From NCBI RefSeq assembly GCF_030553305.1, contig NZ_JARRAH010000001.1, positions 1,736,001 through 1,800,000 on the forward strand: a stretch of DNA of 64,000 nt. The letters are read 5' to 3'. Below, piece after piece: positions 47,006 to 55,713 of the stretch. Below the pieces are notes generated by a model. That model saw only the letters and a program-made list of their open reading frames with translations. It had not been told where the DNA came from and did no database searches. Source of the stretch: Halomarina ordinaria (GTDB lineage: Archaea > Halobacteriota > Halobacteria > Halobacteriales > Haloarculaceae). Positions within the stretch are counted from its first letter, which is position 1. Each line of letters begins with the position of its first letter. Made by a program: the position numbers and the translations under genes.

Positions 47006-47974
47006 ATGCACATCGGCGTACTCACAGTCCCACTCGGCGACGAATCGCTCGACGACGCACTCGCGTACCTCGCCTCCATCGGCGTGAGCGCGGTCGAACT
47101 CGGCTGCGGGGGGTTCCCCGGCGATGACCACCTCAATCGGCAGGAGTTCCTCGACGACGACGACGCGCGCGCCGCCCTCCGCGAGACGCTCGCGGACCAC
47201 GACCTGTCGGTGAGCGCGCTCGCGACGCACAACAACCCGCTGCACCCCGACGACGAGCGCGCGGAGCGCGCCGACACGGAACTGCGCGAGGCCGTCTGCC
47301 TCGCCGACGCCCTGGACGTCGACGTCGTCACCTGCTTCTCGGGGCTACCGGCCGGCGGCCCGAACGACGAGGTGCCGAACTGGGTGACCGCGCCGTGGCC
47401 AGCCGAACACGCCGACGCCCACGACTACCAGTGGGACCTCGCGACCGACTACTGGGCGGACCTGGCGGAGCACGCCGAGGCGCACGGCGTCGACCTCGCC
47501 ATCGAGATGCACCCGAACATGCTGGTGTACGAGCCGACCGGCCTGCTCCGCCTCCGGGAGGCCGCCGGCGAGCGCGTCGGCGCGAACTTCGACCCCTCGC
47601 ACCTCTACTGGCAGGGCATCGACGTCCTCGCCGCCGTCCGCCTGCTCGGCGAGCGCGACGCCATCCACCACGTCCACGCGAAGGACACCCGTGTCTACGA
47701 CAGCGTCTCCCGCGAGAAGGGCGTCCTCGACACCACGCCGTACGACGAGGAGGTCGACCGCTCGTGGCTCTTCCGGACGGTCGGCTACGGCCACGGCGAG
47801 GCCCACTGGAAGGACCTCGTCTCCACGCTCCGGATGGTCGGCTACGACGGCGCGCTCTCCATCGAACACGAGGACTCGCTGACCTCCTCGCGCGAGGGAC
47901 TGGAGAAGGCCGTCGAGTTGCTCGACCGGGCCGTCTTCGAGACCCAGCCCGGCGAGGCCTACTGGGCGGAGTAG
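47006..47974 (+). CDS. sugar phosphate isomerase/epimerase-like TIM-barrel protein
   Basis: 322 residues from ATG 47006. AP-endonuclease-2/xylose-isomerase-like barrel: VELGCGG near 30, LATHNNPLHP near 75, AIEMHPNMLVYEP near 170, GANFDPSHLYWQGID near 195, HVHAKDTR near 220 and SIEHEDS near 290 supply His, Glu and Asp metal ligands. Such proteins isomerise or epimerise sugars, keto-inositols or 3-ketoglycosides, usually beside Gfo/Idh/MocA enzymes as here. A TATA-like GTTAAGG lies about 55 bases upstream. Confidence 0.92.
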   Translation: MHIGVLTVPLGDESLDDALAYLASIGVSAVELGCGGFPGDDHLNRQEFLDDDDARAALRETLADHDLSVSALATHNNPLHPDDERAERADTELREAVCLADALDVDVVTCFSGLPAGGPNDEVPNWVTAPWPAEHADAHDYQWDLATDYWADLAEHAEAHGVDLAIEMHPNMLVYEPTGLLRLREAAGERVGANFDPSHLYWQGIDVLAAVRLLGERDAIHHVHAKDTRVYDSVSREKGVLDTTPYDEEVDRSWLFRTVGYGHGEAHWKDLVSTLRMVGYDGALSIEHEDSLTSSREGLEKAVELLDRAVFETQPGEAYWAE

Positions 47975-48015
47975 GCCCGAACGCCTTTCGCCTCCCCCGA
48001 CGAGACACCTACGCG

Positions 48016-49134
48016 ATGACGCTCCACGTCGGGATGCTGGGGTATCGCTTCATGGGGAAGGCACACGCCAACGCGCTCGCGCGCCTGCCGATGTTCTTCC
48101 CGGACGCGCCGGAGACCGAGCGGAGCGTCCTCGTCGGTCGCGACGAGGCGGCGCTCGCGGAGGCGGCCGACCGCCTCGGGTTCGCGGCGACGGAGACGGA
48201 CTGGGAGGCCGCCATCGAGGAGGTGGACGTCCTCTACAACCTCGGGCCGAACCACCTCCACCCCGAGCCGTCGATTCGGGCGCTGGAGTCGGACGTCCAC
48301 GTGCTCTGTGAGAAACCGCTCGCGCCGGGGCTGGAGGCGGCCGAGCGGATGGCCGAGGCGGCCCGCGCGAGCGACGCCGTCGCCGGCTGTGCGTTCAACT
48401 ACCGCTACGTCCCGGCGCTACGCTACGCGCGCCGCCTCGTCGAGGCGGGCGACCTCGGGGAGATACGCCACGTCCGCGGGCGCTACCTGCAGGACTGGCT
48501 CGTCGACCCGGAGGCACCGTGGTCGTGGCGACTCGACGCCGACCTGGCCGGCAGCGGCGCGCTCGGCGACCTCGGTGCCCACACCCTCGACCTCGCGCGC
48601 TTCCTCGTCGGCGACCGGGTCGGCGAGGCGACGTCGGTCGACGGCAGCCTGCAGACGTTCGTCGAGGAGCGACCCGTCGAGGGCGAGGACGACACCCGGC
48701 CGGTCACCGTCGACGACGCCTACGGCGCGCGGGTGACCTACGAGTCGGGGGCGATGGGCACCTTCGAGGCGACGCGGATGGCGACCGGCCACAAGAACGA
48801 CCACACCGTCGAACTGGAGGGGACGAAGGGTGCCCTCCGGTTCTCGCTCGAACGCCTGAACGAACTGGAGGTGTTGCGCGAGGGCGACCGCGGCTTCGAG
48901 ACGGTGCTCGTCACCGACGCCGACGACCCCTACGTCGACCACTGGTGGCCGCCCGGCCACGTCCTCGGCTGGGAACACACGTTCGTCCACGAGAACTACG
49001 AGTTCCTCCGGGCGGCGGCCGGCGAGCGCGACGAGTTCCACGCGAGCTTCGAGGACGGTCTCGAGGCCCAGCGGCTCCTCGACGCGGTGGAACGAAGCGA
49101 CGCGCGCGGCGAGCGCGTCTCGGTCGAGCGATGA
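48016..49134 (+). CDS. Gfo/Idh/MocA-family oxidoreductase 2
   Basis: 372 residues from ATG 48016. HVGMLGYRFMGKAHANAL is the Rossmann start, CEKPLAPGLEAAERM the EKP motif, and GSGALGDLGAHTLDLARFLVG the sugar-domain motif. Only distantly like the first oxidoreductase (45759) and so probably acts on a different step or isomer. Its stop overlaps the next gene (ATGA). Confidence 0.92.
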   Translation: MTLHVGMLGYRFMGKAHANALARLPMFFPDAPETERSVLVGRDEAALAEAADRLGFAATETDWEAAIEEVDVLYNLGPNHLHPEPSIRALESDVHVLCEKPLAPGLEAAERMAEAARASDAVAGCAFNYRYVPALRYARRLVEAGDLGEIRHVRGRYLQDWLVDPEAPWSWRLDADLAGSGALGDLGAHTLDLARFLVGDRVGEATSVDGSLQTFVEERPVEGEDDTRPVTVDDAYGARVTYESGAMGTFEATRMATGHKNDHTVELEGTKGALRFSLERLNELEVLREGDRGFETVLVTDADDPYVDHWWPPGHVLGWEHTFVHENYEFLRAAAGERDEFHASFEDGLEAQRLLDAVERSDARGERVSVER

Positions 49135-50255
49135 GCGACACGACCCCGGACCCCACCGAGTTCGACTGGCGAACCCGCCGGGAGCGACTCGACGCGTACC
49201 TCGACGCGAACGACCTCGAAGCGGTCTGGTTCGCCCGTCCGAACGGCTTCGCGTGGCTCACCGGCGGCGACAACGTCGTCGACCGGGCGGGCGACGCGGG
49301 CGTGGCGGCGGCGGGTTACGACGGCGAGGCGCTGACGGTGGTCACCGACGACATCGAGGCGCCCCGCCTCCGGACCGAGGAACTGCCCGACTGCACCGTC
49401 GTCACGTTCGACTGGTACCGCGCCGACCTGCCGAGCGTCGTGAGCGAGGTGAGTCCGACCCCGGCGGCCGCGGACGTCGACGTCCCCGGGCTGGCGACGC
49501 TCGACGCGAGCGCCCTCCGACAGCCCCTCACCGACGGCGACGCGGCGCGCTACCGGGCGCTCTGTCGGGCCGTCGCCGAGACGGTCGAGTCCGTCTGTCG
49601 GGCGTGCGAACGCGACGACACGGAGCGGGCGGTCGCGGCCCGCCTCCGGGGGGACCTGGCCGCGCGCGGCGTCGACTCGCCGGTGGCGCTCGTCGGCGGC
49701 GGCGAGCGCGCGCGGCGCTACCGTCACTACACGCCGACGACGGCGCCGCTGGGCGACTACGCCCTCGTCTCGGTCACCGCCGAGCGCGGCGGCCTGTTCG
49801 CCAGTTGCACGCGGACGGTGGCGTTCGACCCGCCGACGTGGCTGGCGGAGCGCCACCGGGCGGCCGCGCGCGTCGAGGCGACGGCGCTCGCGGCGACGCG
49901 GCGCGTGGGGCGCGAGGGCGGGACGGCGGGGGAGGTGTTCGCGGCCGTCCAGGACGCCTACGACGCCGCCGGCTTCGACGGCGAGTGGGCGTACCACCAC
50001 CAGGGTGGCGCCGCCGGCTTCGCCGGCCGGGAGTGGATAGCCACCCCCGACCACCCCGCCCCCGTCCGCCTCCCGATGGGCTACGCGTGGAACCCGACGG
50101 TCCGGGGCGCCAAGAGCGAGGAGACGGTGCTCGTCACCGAGGACGGTGTCGAGACGCTGACGCGCACGGACGCGGACGACTGGCCGACCCTCGAGGTGAC
50201 GGCGACGGACGGGTCGGGCGTCACCGTCACGCGCCCCGCGCTCTACGAGCCGTAG
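49131..50255 (+). CDS. M24-fold (aminopeptidase P-like) protein lacking metal ligands
   Basis: 374 residues. The pita-bread layout and N-terminal creatinase-like domain (LEAVWFARPNGFAWLTGGDN) are recognisable, and the last strand KSEETVLVTEDGVETL is M24-like. But the two metal Asp sites read VSVTAERG and FASCTRT instead of DxG and SDxTRT, and the Glu before the GV turn reads WNPT. The dipeptidase at 60581 has all of them. Hence probably not a metallopeptidase; creatinase-like or sugar-pathway function possible. Coupled to oxidoreductase 2 by ATGA. Confidence 0.8.
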   Translation: MSDTTPDPTEFDWRTRRERLDAYLDANDLEAVWFARPNGFAWLTGGDNVVDRAGDAGVAAAGYDGEALTVVTDDIEAPRLRTEELPDCTVVTFDWYRADLPSVVSEVSPTPAAADVDVPGLATLDASALRQPLTDGDAARYRALCRAVAETVESVCRACERDDTERAVAARLRGDLAARGVDSPVALVGGGERARRYRHYTPTTAPLGDYALVSVTAERGGLFASCTRTVAFDPPTWLAERHRAAARVEATALAATRRVGREGGTAGEVFAAVQDAYDAAGFDGEWAYHHQGGAAGFAGREWIATPDHPAPVRLPMGYAWNPTVRGAKSEETVLVTEDGVETLTRTDADDWPTLEVTATDGSGVTVTRPALYEP

Positions 50256-51205
50256 TCGGCCCGGAACGCCTCGACCGCCTCGCGGTCGGGGAGGGCGGCC
50301 ATCGCCCCCTGCTCGGTCGTCGTCCGCGCGGCGACGGCGTTGGCGAACGCCAGTACCTCGGGGAGGTCGTGGCCGTCGACCAGCGCGGCGACCGCGCCCG
50401 CGAGGAAGGCGTCGCCGGCCCCAGTCGTGTCGACGACGTCGACGGGGTAGCCGCCGTGGTCGACGCGCGTCGCGGCCCACGGCGCGTCGTCGGTCGTCAC
50501 CGCGAGCGACCCCTCGCCCCCGAGCGTGAGCAGGACGGTGTGGGGGCCGCGCTCACAGACGGCGCGCGCGAGCGCCTCGGGGTCGCTCGCCTCGAACCCC
50601 GCCACCCGGAGGTCGTCCGGGCTGGCCTTCACGACGTCGACCAGCGGGAGCACCGCCGCCAGCGCACGCTCGAAGGCCCCCTCGGACCAGAGTTCGGGTC
50701 GGGCGTTCGGGTCGAACACGACGGTGCAGTCGCGCTCGCGGGCGCGCTGGACGAGGTCGCGCGCCGCGTGCCGGCCGGCGTCCGTCGAGAGGACGACCCC
50801 GCCGAAGACGACCCACTCGACGGCGTCGAGCGCCTCGTCGGGGACCGTCCCCACCTCGAAGCGGGTGTCGGCACCCCGGTCGCGGTAGAACGAGAACGTC
50901 GGGACGGCCGCCTCGTCGTGGGTGACGAGCGCGAGCGTCGTCTTCGCGTCCGGGTCGTGCTCGACGAAGCGGTCGGGGACGCCCGCCGCGTCGAGCGTGT
51001 CGGCGAGGAACCCGCCGAGGGGGTCGGTCGCGAGGCGCGTCCAGAACCACGGCGCCCGGTCGAGGCGCGCGAGCGCGACGGCGACGTTCGCGGACGCGCC
51101 GCCGGCCCTGCGTCGGTAGGTCTCGACGGTCGCCGGCGAACCGACCCGCTCGGGCAGGAAGTCGACGAGCGTCTCACCGGCGACGAGCACGGGTGGGGGT
51201 GACAT
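50243..51205 (-). CDS. PfkB-family carbohydrate kinase
   Basis: 320 residues. Substrate-binding start VAGETLVDFLPE and RRAGGASANVAVALARL, and the ATP/catalytic motif DTTGAGDAF with Asp base near 255. PfkB enzymes phosphorylate fructose, ribose, 2-keto-3-deoxygluconate and others; the specific sugar cannot be read. It converges on the M24-fold gene (13-base overlap) and probably phosphorylates a product of this island. Confidence 0.93.
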   Translation of the reverse strand: MSPPPVLVAGETLVDFLPERVGSPATVETYRRRAGGASANVAVALARLDRAPWFWTRLATDPLGGFLADTLDAAGVPDRFVEHDPDAKTTLALVTHDEAAVPTFSFYRDRGADTRFEVGTVPDEALDAVEWVVFGGVVLSTDAGRHAARDLVQRARERDCTVVFDPNARPELWSEGAFERALAAVLPLVDVVKASPDDLRVAGFEASDPEALARAVCERGPHTVLLTLGGEGSLAVTTDDAPWAATRVDHGGYPVDVVDTTGAGDAFLAGAVAALVDGHDLPEVLAFANAVAARTTTEQGAMAALPDREAVEAFRADYGS

Positions 51206-51329
51206 ACGGGCGAATCGAGAGGACGAGAAAAAGCTTCTCCGATGCCGCTACATCAATCCCACCGCGTCCGTGTACGGCGGCGGCACGACCGCCCCGCAGG
51301 TTATGCGTCCGACACTCCTCGACCCGGGT

Positions 51330-51812
51330 ATGACGCTCGAAGGAGAGCAGGCACCGGAGTTCACACTCGAGAGCACCGCCGGCGGCGAGGTCTCGCTGTC
51401 GGAGACCCTGGAGTCGGGTCCCACCATCGTCCTCGTCAACCGTGGCCACTGGTGCAGTTTCTGCGCCGAACAGCTCCAGACGTTCAGCGAGGTGTCCTAC
51501 GACCTCTGGTTCAACGACGGGGTCGACGTCCTCCCGGTCGTGACGAGCCCGCTCCCGAGGCTCACCGAGATGCGCGACCGCTTCGACCTCGACGTCCAGT
51601 TGCTCGCCGACCCCGACGGGGAGGTGGCGGAGGCCTACAGCGGCACCGAGGAGACGAGCCACGGCCTCACCGGCATCGCCGGCACCTACGTTATCGACGA
51701 GGACGGCGTGATTCGCTACGAACAGGTCGCCGACCACCCCGCCGACCGCACCTACGGCAACTGGGTGCGCTACTTCGTCCGCAACGACTTCGAGGACCCG
51801 TTCAGCGGCTAG
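51330..51812 (+). CDS. peroxiredoxin/redoxin-domain protein
   Basis: 160 residues from ATG 51330 (MTLEGEQAPEFTLES); a TATA-like GGTTATGCG about 30 bases upstream suggests leaderless start here rather than at 51303 or 51270. AhpC/TSA fold with the redox pair in HWCSFCAEQL (CxxC) and DPDGEVAEAY. Probably reduces peroxides or acts as a thiol oxidoreductase. Single gene, convergent with thiM by one base. Confidence 0.9.
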   Translation: MTLEGEQAPEFTLESTAGGEVSLSETLESGPTIVLVNRGHWCSFCAEQLQTFSEVSYDLWFNDGVDVLPVVTSPLPRLTEMRDRFDLDVQLLADPDGEVAEAYSGTEETSHGLTGIAGTYVIDEDGVIRYEQVADHPADRTYGNWVRYFVRNDFEDPFSG

Positions 51813-51813
51813 G

Positions 51814-52638
51814 TCAGCCGTCGAGTCGCGTCACGCGACCCGCGAGGTCGGCGTCGACCGCCTCGGGGGAGAGGCCGGCGACGGCGTCGAGGAAGCGAAT
51901 CTTGTAGCTCGCGGGCCCGCCGTACTCCGTCTCGGCGGCCCGCTCGGCGGCCAGTCCGTAGCCGACGACGGCGTCGACGCTCGCGGTCAGGGGGTCGGCG
52001 ACGGCCCCGCAGAACGTGGCGAGCGTCACCCCGAGCATACACCCCGTGCCGACGACCCGCCCGAGCATGGGGTGACCGCCCTCGACGCCGAATGCCCGCT
52101 CGGACGTCGCGATGACGTCACGCTCGCCGGAGGCGACGACGACGCTCCCGGTGGTGTCGGCGCAGGCCCGCGCCGTCGCCGCGATGTCCGCGTACTCGCC
52201 GACGGACTCGACGCCGCGCACCTCGCCGGCCGCGCCCGCGAGGGTGCTCACCTCGCCGTAGTTCCCCTTCACGACGGCGAGGTCGACCTCGGCGACGAGG
52301 CGCTCGGCCACGGCCGTCCGCGTCGGCGTCGCCCCCACCCCGACGGGGTCGAGGACCACGGGCACGCCGTGGTCGTTGGCCGCCCGCCCCGCCGCGACCA
52401 TCGTCCGCTCGCCGCGCTCGCTCACGTCGCCGGCGTTGAGCAGGAGGGCGTCGGCACCCGCGACCATCTCCGCCACCTCCCGCTCGTCGTCGGCCATCAC
52501 CGGCAGGCCGCCCCAGTGGAGGGTGACGTTCGCCACGTCGTTGACCGTCACCGCGTTCGTGACGGAGTGGACGAGCGGACCCGTCGCCGCCACCGACGCG
52601 AGCGACGAGGCGAGCGTGGGCTGTACCGACTCAGACAC
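51814..52638 (-). CDS. thiM: hydroxyethylthiazole kinase
   Basis: 274 residues from GTG 52638, which overlaps the end of thiE. HSVTNAVTVNDVANVTL, LDPVGVGATPTRT, KGNYGEVSTL and VVGTGCMLG are ThiM motifs, the last carrying the catalytic Cys/Asp region. It phosphorylates hydroxyethylthiazole for thiamine salvage and joins ThiE in the same operon. Confidence 0.94.
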   Translation of the reverse strand: MSESVQPTLASSLASVAATGPLVHSVTNAVTVNDVANVTLHWGGLPVMADDEREVAEMVAGADALLLNAGDVSERGERTMVAAGRAANDHGVPVVLDPVGVGATPTRTAVAERLVAEVDLAVVKGNYGEVSTLAGAAGEVRGVESVGEYADIAATARACADTTGSVVVASGERDVIATSERAFGVEGGHPMLGRVVGTGCMLGVTLATFCGAVADPLTASVDAVVGYGLAAERAAETEYGGPASYKIRFLDAVAGLSPEAVDADLAGRVTRLDG

Positions 52639-53266
52639 GGTCGACCGCCTCCCGAAGTGCCCGTGCGGCCGCCGCCACGTCCGGCGCGTCCGTGAGGGCG
52701 CTGATGACGGCGACGCCGTCGGCCCCCGCCTCGACGACCCGTGCGGCGTTGTCGGCCGTGATGCCGCCGATGCCGACGAACGGGACGTCAACGCTGTCCG
52801 CGACGTCTCGAACCCGCTCCAGCCCGATGTCCGCGTCCGCCGGGTCGACGTCCTTCGACCCCGTGGCGAACACCGCCCCGACGCCGAGGTAGTCCGCGCC
52901 GGCGTCGACGGCCTCGCGGGCGGCGGCCACGGTCGAGACCGACCGACCGACGATGGCGTCGTCGCCGAGGAGGTCGCGGGCGACCGGGACCGGCAGGTCG
53001 TCGTCGCCGAGGTGGACGCCGTCGGCGTCCAGGGCGAGCGCGAGGTCGACCCGGTCGTTGACGACGAAGGGGACGTCCGCCTCGGCCGTCAGTTCGCGGA
53101 CGCGCCGGCCGACCTCGTATCGCTCGCGGGCGGGGCGGTCCTTCTCGCGTAACTGGACGAACGTCGCGCCGCCGGCCAGCGCGTCGGCGACGACGGCCGG
53201 CGTCGACCGGCCGGCGGAGAGGTGCTGCTGGGTGACGAGGTACACTCGCAGGTCGTCGGGATTCAT
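52631..53266 (-). CDS. thiE: thiamine phosphate synthase
   Basis: 211 residues from ATG 53266. VQLREKDRPARE, FVVNDRVDLALALDADGVHLG and GVGAVFATGSKD, with VGIGGITADNA, are the ThiE phosphate- and pyrophosphate-binding motifs. It joins the pyrimidine and thiazole halves into thiamine monophosphate. First gene of the thiE-thiM pair; no TPP-riboswitch core was found in the leader. Confidence 0.94.
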   Translation of the reverse strand: MNPDDLRVYLVTQQHLSAGRSTPAVVADALAGGATFVQLREKDRPARERYEVGRRVRELTAEADVPFVVNDRVDLALALDADGVHLGDDDLPVPVARDLLGDDAIVGRSVSTVAAAREAVDAGADYLGVGAVFATGSKDVDPADADIGLERVRDVADSVDVPFVGIGGITADNAARVVEAGADGVAVISALTDAPDVAAAARALREAVDRV

Positions 53267-53769
53267 CGGTGATATCTGGCGGTGATTTCGGGAGCGGGGC
53301 GATGAGCGTTCTGGTCGCGTGCCGCGAGCGTGGTGCGAAGAGCGAGGGGAGAAAACCGCACCACTGCGACAGACCGTGACATACTTTGCCACGAAACCAA
53401 CGTCCATATCTCGGGCGCCCCTCGTATCGAGTGGTTCCAGGTTACCGTCTGTCATTCCACTGCGGGAACAGGAACCGCGGTATCGCCGGGAGTGTGTCGC
53501 GCTCGGCGGCTACCACACATGCGTCCACACGCGCGCCGCGGGCTCCCCCCGCGGCGCGCCACCGTGGCGGACGGCGGTCCTCGCGGGTTCCGTAAACGCT
53601 ATGTTACCGTCTGACCAGGGTCAGGTACGTATTTTCGACGGAGTGAGCCCGATGACGCCGACCGGCCGAGGGTGCCGAGGCGGCCGGACGAACGCGACCT
53701 CTGACGCGATTCGACCCCGCCGCCCGGGTGGGAGTGTGCGCCCCGTCCGGGCTCCGGCCGCACGGTTCG
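53267..53769. other. 503-bp spacer between thiE and the SLC13 transporter gene
   Basis: No gene is convincing here; open frames are short and basic. Present are a 12-bp hairpin (listed separately), an 11-bp direct repeat GTTACCGTCTG at 53441-53451 and 53603-53613, and a 16-base identity with 36153-36168 at 53553-53568. The thiE promoter should lie in the part next to 53267. Confidence 0.55.
53531..53559. other. strong 12-bp hairpin in the thiE/SLC13 spacer
   Basis: GCGCGCCGCGGG at 53531-53542 and its exact complement at 53548-53559 with a 5-nt CTCCC loop. All-GC stem; no T tract follows on either strand, so it is not an obvious terminator. Could be part of an unannotated RNA or a replication/transcription structure. 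Confidence 0.45.
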
Positions 53770-55626
53770 TCACGGCGTGAGTCCCCAGAAGAACCAGATA
53801 CCGACGACGGTGACGACCGAGAGCAGCGCCTGGAGCGGCGCGCCGACGCGGAAGTAGTCGGTGAAGCGGTAGCCGCCCGGCCCGTAGACGAAGAGGTTCG
53901 TCTGGTAGCCGATGGGCGTGAGGAACGCCGTCGAGGCCGCGAAGGTGACGGCGAGGACGAACGCGAACGGGCTGGCGCCGACGTCGGCCGCCGCGCGCGC
54001 CGCGATAGGTATCATCAGTACGACGCTCGCGTTGTTGCTGACGACGTTCGTGAGGAGCGCCGTCGCCACGTAGAACACCCAGAGGACGGCGAGTGGGGGG
54101 AGCGTCCCGGCGGTGCTGGCGACCAGCGCCCCCAGCAGGTCCGCGCCGCCGGTCTGCTGGAGGGCCAGGCCGAGGGGGATGACCCCCGCGAGCAGGAAGA
54201 TGACGTTCCACTCGATGGAGTCGTACAGTTCGGTGGGGCGGATGACGCCCGTGGCGACCATCGCCACCACGCCAGCGAGCGCGCTGACGAGGATGGGGAC
54301 CAGCCCCAGTCCGGCCACGCCGACGACGCCCGCGATGATGGCGACGGCGAGCGGTATCTTCTCGGTGCGGTACTCGGGGCGGTCGGGTTCGCGCGCGACG
54401 ATGAAATCGGGGGTCCGTGCGAGGCGGTCGAGCGTGTTCGACGTGGTCTGGACGAGGAGGGTGTCGCCGACCTGGATACGGACGTCCTCCAGTCGCTCGT
54501 GGAGGAGTTCGCCGCGGCTCCGGAAGGCGAGGACGCTGGCGTCGTACCGCCCCCTGAAGGCCGAACTCGCCAGCGTCTCCCCGACGAGGAACGACCCCCG
54601 CGGGACGACGATTTCGACGAGCAGCGGGTCGTCGTCCGCCGGGGCGAGGTCGGCAGCCGTCTCGGGGCCGTCCTGGAGCGCGAGGGCGTCGGCCAGGAGC
54701 AGGCGGCGCAGCGTGTTCCGGTCGGTGCGGACCCGGAGGGTGTCGCCCGCGCGTATCTCCTTCTTTCCGAGGCGCTCGGCGAAGCGCTCGCCGTCGCGCT
54801 CGAGTTGCAGGATGTCGGCGTCGAACTGCGACTGGTCGATGGCGCGCTCGACGGTCATCCCGACGATGGGCGAGGACTCGCGGACGACGACGTCGGTGAG
54901 GTACGCCCCCATCTCGTACTCCTCGACGAAGTCCTCCTCGGGGGGGACGCGCTCGGGGATGAGGTGGGGAGCGACCCACAGCAGGTACGCCGAGCCGACG
55001 ACGAGGACGACCACCCCCAGTTGCGTGAACTCGAAGACGCCGAAGGCGTGGAGGTCGGCGTACTCCGTGGAGAGTTCGCGCGCGATCTCGCTGGCGAGGA
55101 TGTTGGTGGAGGTGCCGATGAGCGTGAGCGTCCCCCCGAGCATCGAGGCGAACGACAGCGGCATCAGGAGCTTCGACGGCGAGGTGCGGCCCTTGTGCGC
55201 GAGGTCGGAGATGACGGGGACGAGGATGGCCACCACCGGCGTGTTGTTGATGACCCCCGAGGGGGCGCCGGCGACGCCGACGGTCGCCGCCAGCTGTTTG
55301 CGCCGGTCGGTCCCCGCGAACGCGGCCATCTTCCGCCCGAGGATCTGGACGGCGCCCGACCGCGAGATGCCCGTGCTGAGGATGAGCATCGCGAGCACCG
55401 TGACGGTCGCCTCGTTCGAGAACCCCGAGATTCCCTCCTCGGGGGAGATCTGCGTCCACGGTTCCAGCAGGATGAGCAGCACCATCAGGACGATGGCGGT
55501 GACGTCGACGGGGAGGAGTTCCGTGGTGAACAACACGAGCGCGAGGAGGACGACGCCGAAGACGACGACCATCTCCGCGGTGAGCGGCGGTACCTGCCCG
55601 CCGCTCTGCACCACCGTGCTCAGCAT
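53770..55626 (-). CDS. SLC13-type anion permease with two TrkA_C domains
   Basis: 618 residues from ATG 55626; TTTATGAT on the minus strand (about 55650-55658) is 25-30 bases upstream, so the more distal in-frame start at 55647 is less likely. Two six-helix halves with GVINNTPVVAILVP and VVSNNASVVLMIP (the SLC13/DASS Asn-rich re-entrant loops) flank two RCK_C/TrkA_C domains (about 205-380), as in sulfate or dicarboxylate carriers gated by cytosolic ligands. Substrate not resolvable. Confidence 0.92.
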   Translation of the reverse strand: MLSTVVQSGGQVPPLTAEMVVVFGVVLLALVLFTTELLPVDVTAIVLMVLLILLEPWTQISPEEGISGFSNEATVTVLAMLILSTGISRSGAVQILGRKMAAFAGTDRRKQLAATVGVAGAPSGVINNTPVVAILVPVISDLAHKGRTSPSKLLMPLSFASMLGGTLTLIGTSTNILASEIARELSTEYADLHAFGVFEFTQLGVVVLVVGSAYLLWVAPHLIPERVPPEEDFVEEYEMGAYLTDVVVRESSPIVGMTVERAIDQSQFDADILQLERDGERFAERLGKKEIRAGDTLRVRTDRNTLRRLLLADALALQDGPETAADLAPADDDPLLVEIVVPRGSFLVGETLASSAFRGRYDASVLAFRSRGELLHERLEDVRIQVGDTLLVQTTSNTLDRLARTPDFIVAREPDRPEYRTEKIPLAVAIIAGVVGVAGLGLVPILVSALAGVVAMVATGVIRPTELYDSIEWNVIFLLAGVIPLGLALQQTGGADLLGALVASTAGTLPPLAVLWVFYVATALLTNVVSNNASVVLMIPIAARAAADVGASPFAFVLAVTFAASTAFLTPIGYQTNLFVYGPGGYRFTDYFRVGAPLQALLSVVTVVGIWFFWGLTP

Positions 55627-55713
55627 ATACCGATAACGTACACGCAACGAATCATAAACGCTCGCATGGCGTAGCCGCGGTGCTCTCGACGGCGGTCGGT
55701 CGAGCGGACGGCG

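Noticed and set aside
53267..53530. TPP riboswitch ahead of thiE
   Set aside because: The conserved TPP-sensor core sequences were not found on the minus strand leader.
53319..53780. Plus-strand frame of 153 codons in the thiE/SLC13 spacer
   Set aside because: Arg/Pro-rich, no promoter in place, includes the GC hairpin; not supported as a gene.
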